Shown here piece by piece: positions 43,652 through 51,413 of a stretch of 64,000 nt of DNA (its first letter is position 1; the number at the start of each line of letters is the position of its first letter). The notes beneath the pieces were generated by a model. It was given only the letters and a program-made list of their open reading frames with translations. It made no database searches and was not told the DNA's origin. This DNA comes from Sulfitobacter sp. THAF37. GTDB taxonomy: Bacteria; Pseudomonadota; Alphaproteobacteria; Rhodobacterales; Rhodobacteraceae. Made by a program: the position numbers and the translations under genes. The stretch is taken from assembly GCF_009363555.1 (NCBI RefSeq), contig NZ_CP045372.1:1240001-1304000 (forward strand). The letters run 5' to 3'.

Positions 43652-44581
43652 TCAGAGCTGGCCGACCCACCCCACCACCAGGCTGACCGTCAGGATGCTG
43701 AGCGCGGTGGAAATCAGGATCGCGGTGGAGGCCCGGATGGCGGCGACGTTGTAGTGCTGCGCCAGCATGAAAACGTTTCCGGCCACCGGCAGCGCGGAAA
43801 CGGCGATCAGCACACCGGCCTTGAACGGGTCCACGCCGAACAGGAACAGCGCGGCGAAGCCGACGAACAGCGGGTGAAGCACCAGTTTGCAAAAACTGAG
43901 CCAACCCGCGATATGAAGCTTGTCAGGCCGGGTCAGCGCCAGCGAGGCGCCAATGGCAAACAGAGCCCCCGGCGTGGCGGCACCACCCAGAATGGCGAGG
44001 AAATCGTTCATCGGTGCGGGGATCGGAATGCCCAGGCCCGACCAGACAAAGCCCATGACAATGGCAACGATCATCGGATTTCGCAGCAGCCCCAGCCCGA
44101 TGGGTTTAAGCGTTTCCAGCGGTTTCAGTCCGCCGCGTGCGCCGGTGATCAGGATCACGATCAAACTGGAAAATACCACCAGGTCGATGGTCAGCGCCAG
44201 CAACATCGGGCCAATCGCCTCGGCCCCCAGCAGGAGGGTCAGCATGGGGATGCCCAGAAAACCGGTGTTCCCGATCGCCGCGCACTGCGCCTCTATTGCC
44301 GTCGTCGGCACATCCAGCCCCCGCAGGAAACCGACCAGCGTGGCGACCCCATAGACAAAGCTCGTCCCCCACAGATAGGCGACCACCAGCCGGGTGTCCC
44401 AGACCTCGGCCAGTGACAGGTTTGCCGAAAATCGGAACAGCATGGCCGACAGGGCGAAGTAGAACACGAACTTCGTCAGATAAGCCGTCGCCTCGGCGCT
44501 GAAGAACTTGCTGCGCCCGGCCCAGAAACCCACCCCGATCAGGGCAAAGAAGGGGAGGGTTTTCAGGAAGATCGCCAGCAT
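43652..44581 (-). CDS. AEC family permease
   Basis: Integral membrane carrier of 309 aa with about ten hydrophobic helices, of the AEC (auxin efflux carrier) family, whose bacterial members move malonate, malate or other organic acids. The N-terminal ALIGVGFWAGRSKFFSAEATAYLTKFVFYFALSAMLF block, the FLGIPMLTLL segment and PGALFAIGASLAL in the second half are typical. The ATG at 44581 is chosen because it begins the first helix (LAIFLKTLPFFALIGVGFW). It is divergent from a TetR regulator gene with a palindromic operator candidate in the 114-base gap, so it is probably the regulator's target. Confidence 0.87.
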   Translation of the reverse strand: MLAIFLKTLPFFALIGVGFWAGRSKFFSAEATAYLTKFVFYFALSAMLFRFSANLSLAEVWDTRLVVAYLWGTSFVYGVATLVGFLRGLDVPTTAIEAQCAAIGNTGFLGIPMLTLLLGAEAIGPMLLALTIDLVVFSSLIVILITGARGGLKPLETLKPIGLGLLRNPMIVAIVMGFVWSGLGIPIPAPMNDFLAILGGAATPGALFAIGASLALTRPDKLHIAGWLSFCKLVLHPLFVGFAALFLFGVDPFKAGVLIAVSALPVAGNVFMLAQHYNVAAIRASTAILISTALSILTVSLVVGWVGQL

Positions 44582-44646
44582 AGTGCAAGGGGTATCCAGC
44601 AATAGACCCCGGCGCAAGCATCGCAATCATCGGAAATACGACTTGG

Positions 44647-44663
44647 AACTGTACGATACGGTT
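44647..44663. promoter_or_regulatory. Candidate TetR operator
   Basis: A 17-bp palindrome of the form AACnGTAnnnTACnGTT (AACTGTACGATACGGTT) lies between the divergent AEC permease and TetR genes, 33 bases before the TetR start. Every specified base pair of the two arms is symmetric. A TATATT-like stretch follows directly and could be a -10 element. Confidence 0.55.
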
Positions 44664-44695
44664 TATATTGTGACACCTCAGCAGTCGGAGCAGAC

Positions 44696-45313
44696 ATGAC
44701 CGCCATTCCCCCCAAGGTCCGCAAGGGTCGAAAATACGACCAGGTTCTGGAGGGCGCGCGCACCGTGTTCATGGCAGACGGCTTTGAGGGGGCCAGCGTG
44801 GACGAGATCGCACGTGTCGCGGCGGTGTCAAAGGCAACGCTTTACAGCTACTTCCCCGACAAGCGCCTGCTGTTCATGGAGGTCGCGAGCGCAGAGTGCG
44901 TCCGCCAGAGCGAAGTGGCGATCAAGAGCATTGATATGCAGGCTCCGCCGCCCGAGGTGCTTGGGCAGGCGGGGCGGCATCTGCTGGGGTTTCTCACGTC
45001 GACCTTCGGCCAGCAGGTTTTCCGCATCTGTGTCGCTGAATCCGACCGGTTTCCCGAACTGGGTCAGAAGTTCTATAACACGGGTCCCGCCGTGATCCGG
45101 GCGGAGATGGTCGGCTATTTCAAGAGCGCGACGGCACGGGGCGAGCTTAAGATAGAGGATTTCGCCCTGGCTGCCGATCAGTTTGGCGAGCTGTGCAAGG
45201 CGGACATCTGGCCGCGTCTTGTCTTTGGCGTGATAAAATCGGTATCCGAGGCCGAGATCGACCGGGTTGTGAACGGCGCTGTCGAAACCTTTCTGGCCCG
45301 ATACGCTGTCTGA
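44696..45313 (+). CDS. TetR family transcriptional regulator
   Basis: Regulator of 205 aa with an N-terminal TetR helix-turn-helix (GFEGASVDEIARVAAVSKATLYSYFPDKRLLF, about residues 28-59) and an all-helical C-terminal ligand domain of the AefR-like type (a TetR_C domain ending FLARYAV). It is divergent from the AEC permease and probably represses both it and itself through the palindrome at 44647-44663. GGAG at 44687-44690 is the Shine-Dalgarno. The inducer is unknown; an organic acid carried by the permease is a natural guess. Confidence 0.9.
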   Translation: MTAIPPKVRKGRKYDQVLEGARTVFMADGFEGASVDEIARVAAVSKATLYSYFPDKRLLFMEVASAECVRQSEVAIKSIDMQAPPPEVLGQAGRHLLGFLTSTFGQQVFRICVAESDRFPELGQKFYNTGPAVIRAEMVGYFKSATARGELKIEDFALAADQFGELCKADIWPRLVFGVIKSVSEAEIDRVVNGAVETFLARYAV

Positions 45314-45432
45314 TGCCGGTCGCGCAACTTTTGGCTGGTGCGTCCTCGCGATGACAGGAACGATGGCGCCAGCTTGTACCCAGGGTCCGATCCGGCCGGA
45401 TGGCCGCCGGACCGCAAACAACGGAGTGGTAT

Positions 45433-45714
45433 ATGAAAACAGGAATAGCACTGATCGCCGCCGCCGCGCTCACGGCTTGCGGGCCGCAACCAGACGGCGG
45501 AAGTTCCACCGGCGGCAGCACGGATGGGCCAGACACCTGCAACGCCGCATCTTATGCCGGTATGATCGGGCAGGATGCCGTCGTGGCCTTGTCGATCCCT
45601 GACCCGAAACGGCAGTACCGCCTGGGCGACCCCGTCACGATGGATTTCAACGCCCAGCGCGTGAACATCGTTCTGGACGAAACCGACACGATCATCGACA
45701 TCAAGTGCGGCTGA
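45433..45714 (+). CDS. I78 family peptidase-inhibitor-like lipoprotein
   Basis: Small exported protein of 93 aa. Residues 1-16 form a lipoprotein signal ending in the lipobox LTAC, so it is anchored in the envelope. After a Gly/Ser/Thr linker the mature part has the I78 inhibitor pattern: an early Cys, a GQDAVVAL segment, LGDPVTMDFNAQRVNIVLDE and a final IKCG, the two Cys presumably forming the disulphide of the family. I78 proteins include fungal-type serine protease inhibitors; the inhibitory activity of bacterial lipoprotein members is inferred. ATG 45433 follows ACGGAG by six bases. Single gene between the TetR regulator and the convergent paaK. Confidence 0.75.
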   Translation: MKTGIALIAAAALTACGPQPDGGSSTGGSTDGPDTCNAASYAGMIGQDAVVALSIPDPKRQYRLGDPVTMDFNAQRVNIVLDETDTIIDIKCG

Positions 45715-45735
45715 CCTGAATGGGCCTGGCGGGGT

Positions 45736-47046
45736 CTAGGCCTTGGGCCGCTTGTCCACGATGCGCACCGCCTTGCCTTCGGATCGGGGGACGCCGCCCA
45801 CATCTGCGACCTCCACGGTGACGCTGATTCCGACGGTCTGCTTGATCTGCGCCGACAGCGTCCTGGCCGCCGCCGCGCGCTGATCGTCCGACACGGACCC
45901 GTCGGCGCATTCGCACAGGATGCGCATCTGGTCCATGCGATCGGGGCGTGACAGTTCGATCTGAAAATGCGGGGCAAGTCCGCTGGTCGCCATCAGCGCC
46001 TCTTCGATCTGGGTGGGAAACACGTTCACGCCGCGCAGGATGATCATGTCGTCCGATCGGCCCGTCACCTTTTCCATCCGCCGCATCGTGCGTGCCGTTC
46101 CGGGCAGGAGGCGGGTCAGGTCGCGCGTGCGGTAGCGGATGATCGGAAAGGCTTCCTTTGTCAGTGAGGTAAAGACAAGTTCGCCCTGTTCTCCGTCGGC
46201 CACCGGCTGGCCTGTTTCGGGGTTTACGATTTCGGGGTAGAAATGGTCCTCCCAGATGTGCAGGCCATCCTTGGATTCGACGCATTCCATCGACACGCCG
46301 GGCCCCATCACCTCGGACAGGCCATAGATATCGACCGCATGCATGTCGAACGCCTGTTCGATTTCCAGCCGCATGGCGTTGGTCCAGGGTTCGGCGCCAA
46401 AGATGCCGACTTCGAGCGAACTGGCGCGGGGGTCGATGCCCTGTGCCGCAAATTCATCGAGAATCGACAGGGCGTAAGACGGTGTGACAGTGATCCCCTT
46501 TGGCTTGAAATCCTCGATCAGACGTACCTGTCGCGGTGTCATCCCGCCCGAGATCGGATAGGTCGTCAGCCCCAGCGCATCCGACCCAAGGTGAATGCCC
46601 AGCCCCCCGGTGAACAGACCGTAGCCATAGGCGTTGTGCAGCATATCGCCCGGACGCATCCCCGCGGCGCGCAGGGACCGCGCCACAACGCTGGCCCAGT
46701 TGTTCAGGTCGGTCTGGGTATAACCCACCACCGTCGGCTGCCCCGTGGTGCCCGAGGAGGCGTGGATGCGGGCCACCTGTTCCCGAGGGACGGCGAACAT
46801 GCCGAATGGATAATTGTCGCGCAGGTCGGTCTTTACCGTGAAGGGAAACTTCGCCAGGTCGGCCAGCGATCCCAGATCATCGGGATGCACGCCTGCGGCA
46901 TCGAAGCTGGCCTTGTAAAAGGGCACATTGTCGTATGCGTGGCGCAGCGACCATTTCAACCGATCCAGTTGCAGTGCCTCGATCTCGTCCCGGCTGGCCA
47001 CCTCGATCGGATCGAGCGTAGATCTCTCTGGCGTCAGGTCTTTCAT
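45736..47046 (-). CDS. paaK: Phenylacetate-CoA ligase
   Basis: Adenylate-forming enzyme of 436 aa that activates phenylacetate to phenylacetyl-CoA, entry step of the paa pathway. The family signature is clear: the N-terminal LKWSLRHAYDNVPFYKASFDAAGV, the P-loop IHASSGTTGQPTVVGYT (about residues 93-109), the VDIYGLSEVMGPGVSMEC block and the C-terminal RDLTRLLPGTARTMRRMEKVTGRSDDMIILRGVNVFPTQIE. The start overlaps the paaI gene by four bases. The oxygenase genes paaABCDE are not in this window, so the pathway must be completed elsewhere if present. Confidence 0.95.
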   Translation of the reverse strand: MKDLTPERSTLDPIEVASRDEIEALQLDRLKWSLRHAYDNVPFYKASFDAAGVHPDDLGSLADLAKFPFTVKTDLRDNYPFGMFAVPREQVARIHASSGTTGQPTVVGYTQTDLNNWASVVARSLRAAGMRPGDMLHNAYGYGLFTGGLGIHLGSDALGLTTYPISGGMTPRQVRLIEDFKPKGITVTPSYALSILDEFAAQGIDPRASSLEVGIFGAEPWTNAMRLEIEQAFDMHAVDIYGLSEVMGPGVSMECVESKDGLHIWEDHFYPEIVNPETGQPVADGEQGELVFTSLTKEAFPIIRYRTRDLTRLLPGTARTMRRMEKVTGRSDDMIILRGVNVFPTQIEEALMATSGLAPHFQIELSRPDRMDQMRILCECADGSVSDDQRAAAARTLSAQIKQTVGISVTVEVADVGGVPRSEGKAVRIVDKRPKA

Positions 47047-47483
47047 CCGCGGGTCTCCTCCTCGGGAAAATGCTGGCCTTTGACGCTGCGCGACAGGCCG
47101 CGAAACAGCGCAACGGTGCGCCCGTCCTCGCCGGTAACAGTGACATCGTAGATGCCCGACCGCCCGGATTTGGACGTCTCCACGGCACGGGCGGTCAAAA
47201 CCTCGTCAGCCCGACCGGGGCTGAGAAAGGTGATCTGGTTCTGCTGGGCGACAACCAGTTGATTGTAGCTGTTGCAGGCAAAGGCGAAGGCGCTGTCGGC
47301 AAGGGTAAAGATGTACCCGCCATGACAAATCCGGTGCCCGTTCAGCATGTCGGGCCGGACCTTCATGGACAGGGTGGCCTGCCCCGGTGCGACAGCCTCG
47401 ATCCGCATGCCCAGACCGGCAGACGCCCGATCGGCGGCAAACATGATCTCTGTCGATTTCTCCGCGCGTTCCTGCGGTGTCAT
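47043..47483 (-). CDS. paaI: Phenylacetic acid degradation thioesterase PaaI
   Basis: Hotdog-fold thioesterase of 146 aa of the PaaI type, which hydrolyses CoA esters such as hydroxyphenylacetyl-CoA that would otherwise trap CoA during phenylacetate breakdown. The HGGYIFTLADSAFAFACNS block, with the family Gly-Gly and catalytic Asp/Glu-type acidic residue, is visible at about residues 54-72, followed by QITFLSPGRADEVLTARAV. It is the first gene of a two-gene unit with paaK (ATGA overlap). Only these two paa genes are present here. Confidence 0.92.
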   Translation of the reverse strand: MTPQERAEKSTEIMFAADRASAGLGMRIEAVAPGQATLSMKVRPDMLNGHRICHGGYIFTLADSAFAFACNSYNQLVVAQQNQITFLSPGRADEVLTARAVETSKSGRSGIYDVTVTGEDGRTVALFRGLSRSVKGQHFPEEETRG

Positions 47484-47600
47484 TTGTCCGGCTCATTATG
47501 TTTCATCAATCGAACCTTTTGCATAATTTTGTAACGCTTTCAACGATTATCCTGAGATGGGGCACTTGATTTGGTCGGCCAAGGGCGCAACTGTAATTTC

Positions 47601-47948
47601 ATGACAGTGCAAATCCCACCAAGTGTCACCCCCTTTGAACGCCCTGTTGAACAGGTGGCGTTCCACCGCACCGAACTCTCGCAGATCCTGTCGCTCTACG
47701 GGCGAATGGTCGCCGCAGGCGAGTGGCGGGATTACGGTATCTCCTGCCTGCGTGAAGTGGCGGTGTTTTCCGTCTTTCGCCGCACGGCCGAGTTTCCGCT
47801 GTATCGGATCGAAAAACGGCCCAAGCTGCGCAACAAGCAGGGCATGTACGCGGTCATCGGCGCGAACGGCCAGATCTTGCGGCGCGGGCACGAGCTGAAG
47901 GCCGTTCTGCGGGTTCTTGAGCGCAAGTTGATCCGCGCCGTCGAATAG
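47601..47948 (+). CDS. DUF2794 domain-containing protein
   Basis: Basic cytosolic protein of 115 aa of the DUF2794 family, found mainly in alphaproteobacteria and without known function. The diagnostic stretches VAFHRTELSQILSLYGRMVAAGEWRDYGI, CLREVAVFSVFRRTAEFPLYRIEKRPKL and NGQILRRGHELKAVLRVLERKL are present. The ATG at 47601 was chosen because it starts the conserved part; ten further upstream codons exist but read as intergenic. It is divergent from paaI and convergent with the NlpC/P60 gene. Confidence 0.88.
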   Translation: MTVQIPPSVTPFERPVEQVAFHRTELSQILSLYGRMVAAGEWRDYGISCLREVAVFSVFRRTAEFPLYRIEKRPKLRNKQGMYAVIGANGQILRRGHELKAVLRVLERKLIRAVE

Positions 47949-47965
47949 GCCTGTTGGGCCGCGTC

Positions 47966-48757
47966 TCAACCGGCGTCCGGAACAAGCCGCCGGTGTGCCG
48001 TGACAGGCCCGTCGCCCTGTTTCCCTATCCTCAGGATCGCTTCCGAAATCGGCTCATGCACTGTCAGCATGGTGTGGGCGTTGGCATGAATCAGCGTTTC
48101 CGGATCGCTGACCAAAGCCACGTGACCTTTCCAGAACAGAAGATCGTTGCGCCGGTAAGGGGGCTTGGCGACGTCGCCCAGGATCAATTGCTGGTCGCTG
48201 TCTCCGGGGCAGGGGACGCCGCACGCCAGCAGCGCCGCCTGTACCAGCCCGGAACAGTCGATGCCCCATCGGCTGTTCCCGCCCCAGAGATAAGGGGTGC
48301 CGAGGAAAAGCGCCGCAACCGCCGCCGGATCGTCGAAATGCTGGGTCTTCTCACGCAGGTGTTTCAGGGGGATGAAACCTTCGGGCGTCACGGCATAGTT
48401 TTCGGTCGTGCCGGTGACGGTGACACGGCTCCCGAAGGAGAGGCTGCAAATCTCGGGCGACTTGAAGGTCGCATCCGAATAGATGTGCGTGGCGGGAGCG
48501 ATGACCCAATGGGTCCCAACCTGCGCTTTGCCCAGCGCGTCGGTGCGGATGTGACCGCAATAGCCGTCCTTTTCAGCCTGAACATAGGTGTAGCCCCCCG
48601 TGTCCGGGCCAAGCTGTGTCAGGCTGTCGCCGAACAGGAGCTGCCGGTCCCGTGGGCCGCCCGGGCTGCGGCAAAGGTCGGCCACCGGCACCGTGATGCG
48701 GGCGGGTTCGGACCGGGTCGTCAGCGCCGGGATCGGCGTCAGCCGCGGATCGCTCAT
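47966..48757 (-). CDS. NlpC/P60 family peptidoglycan endopeptidase
   Basis: Protein of 263 aa with bacterial SH3-like domains in the N-terminal 130 residues (ITVPVADLCRSPGGPRDRQLLFGD and an ATHIYSDATF strand) and a C-terminal NlpC/P60 (C40) peptidase domain. The catalytic Cys is in YLWGGNSRWGIDCSGLVQAALLACG (about residues 176-200) and the His in FWKGHVALVSDPETLIHANAH. No signal peptide is obvious, so it may act on recycled muropeptides in the cytosol, as with related YkfC-type enzymes that cleave gamma-D-Glu-meso-Dap links. Its start overlaps the M17 aminopeptidase gene by four bases, which fits a shared role in peptide or muropeptide recycling. Confidence 0.9.
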   Translation of the reverse strand: MSDPRLTPIPALTTRSEPARITVPVADLCRSPGGPRDRQLLFGDSLTQLGPDTGGYTYVQAEKDGYCGHIRTDALGKAQVGTHWVIAPATHIYSDATFKSPEICSLSFGSRVTVTGTTENYAVTPEGFIPLKHLREKTQHFDDPAAVAALFLGTPYLWGGNSRWGIDCSGLVQAALLACGVPCPGDSDQQLILGDVAKPPYRRNDLLFWKGHVALVSDPETLIHANAHTMLTVHEPISEAILRIGKQGDGPVTAHRRLVPDAG

Positions 48758-50136
48758 CGTTTCAGCAGTGGCAGGACGGCGGCGTGCAGCGCGCGGGTGG
48801 CCTGACCGACACCGCCCTTGGGCCGGGCGGGGGCGGCATTGGGCTGCCAGCCGTAGATGTCGAAATGTGCGTAGGGGCTTTCGGTGACGAAACGGCGCAG
48901 GAACAGGGCGGCGGTAATACAGCCTGCGAACCCACCCTTGGGCGCGTTGTCCAGGTCGGCGATGCCCGGTTCGATCATCGACTCATAGGGATCGTGAAAC
49001 GGCATCCGCCAGACCGGATCGGCGGTGGCGGTTGCCGCAGCCTCCAGCGCCGAGACGAAGGCGGGATCGTCACTGAAGTAGGGGGCAAGGTCCGGGCCGA
49101 CCGCGACCCGCGCCGCGCCGGTCAGCGTCGCCATCGAGATGATCTGGTCCGGCGCGTCCTCGTCCGCGTAGGCCAGCGCATCCGCCAACACCAGTCGGCC
49201 TTCGGCATCGGTGTTGTTGATCTCGACCGTCAGGCCCTTGCGCGAGGTCAGGATGTCCTGCGGACGAAACGCATTTCCGGAAACGGAATTCTCCACCGCC
49301 GGGATCAGCACGCGCAGTTGCACGTTCATCCCCGTGGCCATGATCATATGCGCCAGCCCCAGAACGGCGGCAGCGCCGCCCATGTCCTTTTTCATAAGGC
49401 CCATAGATGCGCCGGGTTTCAGGTTCAGCCCGCCGGTGTCGAAACATACGCCCTTGCCCACCAGGGTCAGCTTTGGCCCCGAGCTGCCCCAGCGCATGTC
49501 AACGAGGCGGGGGGCGCGGTCCGCGGCGCGGCCGACGGCGTGGATCATCGGAAAGTTCTGTGTCAGCAGGTCGTCGCCCACGATGACGTCAATCCGGGCG
49601 TCGAACTGTTTCGCCAATGCATGGGCTGAATCGGCCAGGTCCGGCGGTCCCATGTCCGAGGCCGGTGTGTTGATCAGATTGCGCGTCAGCACCTCGCCCG
49701 CGACAATGGCCTCGATCCGTTGAACATCCAATTGATCCGGCGCCACAAGGCGCGCGCGCAGCGGTGACTGGTCGCGGTAGCGGTCAAAGGCATAGCCAGC
49801 CAGCAGCCAGCCGATCGCCTCGATCTCGGTCGCGTTCGCGTCCAGACCGCTCGCGATTTCGTAACTCCCGGTTGGCAGCTGAGCGGCCGCCGTCGCCACA
49901 TGGAACCGCCCCCGCTTCCGCGCTGTCGGGGTGCCGTAGCCGGCGAGCGCCATTTGGGGCTTTCCATCGGCATCGGCGATCACCAGCGACTGGCCCAGCG
50001 CGCCGGTAAAGGCATTCGCCCCGATCCAGTTTCGGATCGCCTCGGGCTGGTCGGCGCTCCAGTCGGCCAGACCGTCTTCGGACAGGATATGCAAAGGAAT
50101 GGTGTCGTCTGTTCTTGGAACGAATGTGCAGGGCAT
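48754..50136 (-). CDS. Leucyl aminopeptidase family protein (M17)
   Basis: Cytosolic metallo-aminopeptidase of 460 aa of family M17. The C-terminal catalytic domain has GKGVCFDTGGLNLKPGASMGLMKKDMGG, with the active-site Lys and first metal Asp, and the signature NTDAEGRLVLADALAYA. The N-terminal roughly 160 residues are the variable hexamerisation domain. It is slightly shorter than classical PepA/PepB, and closer to the alphaproteobacterial PepA-like subgroup. It is followed by the NlpC/P60 gene in a four-base overlap, a pairing often seen in these bacteria and consistent with degradation of murein-derived peptides. Confidence 0.93.
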   Translation of the reverse strand: MPCTFVPRTDDTIPLHILSEDGLADWSADQPEAIRNWIGANAFTGALGQSLVIADADGKPQMALAGYGTPTARKRGRFHVATAAAQLPTGSYEIASGLDANATEIEAIGWLLAGYAFDRYRDQSPLRARLVAPDQLDVQRIEAIVAGEVLTRNLINTPASDMGPPDLADSAHALAKQFDARIDVIVGDDLLTQNFPMIHAVGRAADRAPRLVDMRWGSSGPKLTLVGKGVCFDTGGLNLKPGASMGLMKKDMGGAAAVLGLAHMIMATGMNVQLRVLIPAVENSVSGNAFRPQDILTSRKGLTVEINNTDAEGRLVLADALAYADEDAPDQIISMATLTGAARVAVGPDLAPYFSDDPAFVSALEAAATATADPVWRMPFHDPYESMIEPGIADLDNAPKGGFAGCITAALFLRRFVTESPYAHFDIYGWQPNAAPARPKGGVGQATRALHAAVLPLLKR

Positions 50137-50202
50137 TGAGGGCTTTCGGTATCGAAGTGGATCGCCGCTCAGCCTATCCTTTCCAGCGCCACCCGCAAGC
50201 CA

Positions 50203-50580
50203 TCAGAGGGAGTTATCCCCGGCGTTCCAGACCGCGCACAACGACCGTTCTCCGACGCGCAGCAAACGCGACAGGGTGGCGGCCAGGGCAACGTCGTCGC
50301 GGCTGTCGATGCAGATGACTACGTCAGTTGCCACCCGGTTCATCGCCGACATGCCGATCTGGTCGCCCACCGCAATCAGGGTTCGTGTGTTCTTGCGCAA
50401 GTCCTCCAGGTTGCCTTGCTCGAACAGGGTGGCGCAATGTCGCAGCCGCAGGGCGACATCTTCCAGGGCGCGGCACAGGATGTCCTCGGCATTCGCCGAA
50501 TCAAGTTGCGCATACAGTGCTTCCAGCCGCGTCGGGTCAATGCAGACCTGCTCCATCGGTTTGATTTGAAAAACCAACAT
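50203..50580 (-). CDS. Hypothetical helical protein
   Basis: Protein of 125 aa from an unrecognised family. It is almost entirely alpha-helical with an Hpt-like spacing of hydrophobic residues (IDPTRLEALYAQLDSA, LCRALEDVALRLRHCATLFEQ, MSAMNRVATDVVICID) but lacks an obvious phosphorylatable His in the Hpt consensus, so a phosphotransfer role is not claimed. The ATG at 50580 is preferred because AAGGGG lies about six bases upstream. It is divergent from the carbonic anhydrase gene and sits upstream of the M17 peptidase on the same strand. Confidence 0.6.
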   Translation of the reverse strand: MLVFQIKPMEQVCIDPTRLEALYAQLDSANAEDILCRALEDVALRLRHCATLFEQGNLEDLRKNTRTLIAVGDQIGMSAMNRVATDVVICIDSRDDVALAATLSRLLRVGERSLCAVWNAGDNSL

Positions 50581-50725
50581 CCCATAACCCCTTGATCGCC
50601 CCCACGGCTGAAACGGACCATGATCCACAAGTGTTTGAATAGGGTTGATGCGCCCTATGTTTTCACTCGAATTCGTTATTGTTCTGGGGTATCTGTCCCG
50701 GACCGACGTCAGAAGGATCTGCGCG

Positions 50726-51376
50726 ATGCACAGGGCAAAACCACTACCGGGCTACCTGGTACAGAGATATCATGGCTGGAAGGCGACAAGCTACGCGGAC
50801 AATGCGTCCTGGTATCGCCGCCTGGCGACCGAAGGACAGCGCCCGCGCGCGATGGTGATCTCGTGCTGCGACAGCCGCGTACATGTGACCTCGATCTTCG
50901 GTGCCGATCAGGGTGAATTCTTCATCCACCGCAATATTGCGAACCTGGTTCCCCCGTACGAGCCGGATGGCGATCACCACGGCACCTCGGCGGCGGTGGA
51001 ATACGCGGTGCGTGTGCTGAAGGTCGCGCATCTGATCGTCCTCGGCCATTCCAACTGCGGTGGCGTGAAAGGGTGCATCGACATGTGCCAGGGCAAGGCA
51101 CCGGACCTGGAGGCCAAGGACAGTTTCGTCGGCCGCTGGATGGACATCCTGCGCCCCCGTTACGATGACGTGGCCAAACTGCCCGAAGGTGTCGACCAGG
51201 AACGCCAGCTTGAAAAGCTTGCGGTCATGACTTCGCTCGACAATCTGATGACATTTCCCTTCGTGGCGGAACTGGTGCAGAATGGTCAGCTGACCATGCA
51301 CGGCCTATGGACCGATATCGCCGAGGGCGGGCTGGAGTGCTACAGCGCCGAAACCGGACAGTTCCAGCCCGTTTGA
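50726..51376 (+). CDS. Beta-carbonic anhydrase
   Basis: Zinc enzyme of 216 aa of the beta class that interconverts CO2 and bicarbonate, supplying bicarbonate to carboxylases. The zinc ligands are visible: Cys in VISCCDSRVH, His and Cys in LIVLGHSNCGGVKG; the Asp-Arg pair of CDSR is the catalytic dyad. Other blocks are FFIHRNIANLVPPYE and the terminal LHGLWTDIAEGGLECY. The ATG at 50726 was chosen since AAGGA at 50713-50717 lies eight bases upstream; the extra upstream codons of the open frame look non-conserved. Single gene, convergent with the DUF4139 gene. Confidence 0.95.
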   Translation: MHRAKPLPGYLVQRYHGWKATSYADNASWYRRLATEGQRPRAMVISCCDSRVHVTSIFGADQGEFFIHRNIANLVPPYEPDGDHHGTSAAVEYAVRVLKVAHLIVLGHSNCGGVKGCIDMCQGKAPDLEAKDSFVGRWMDILRPRYDDVAKLPEGVDQERQLEKLAVMTSLDNLMTFPFVAELVQNGQLTMHGLWTDIAEGGLECYSAETGQFQPV

Positions 51377-51413
51377 CCGGGCTGGCGGGCTATCTCATCT
51401 TCCGGGGCGCGTG

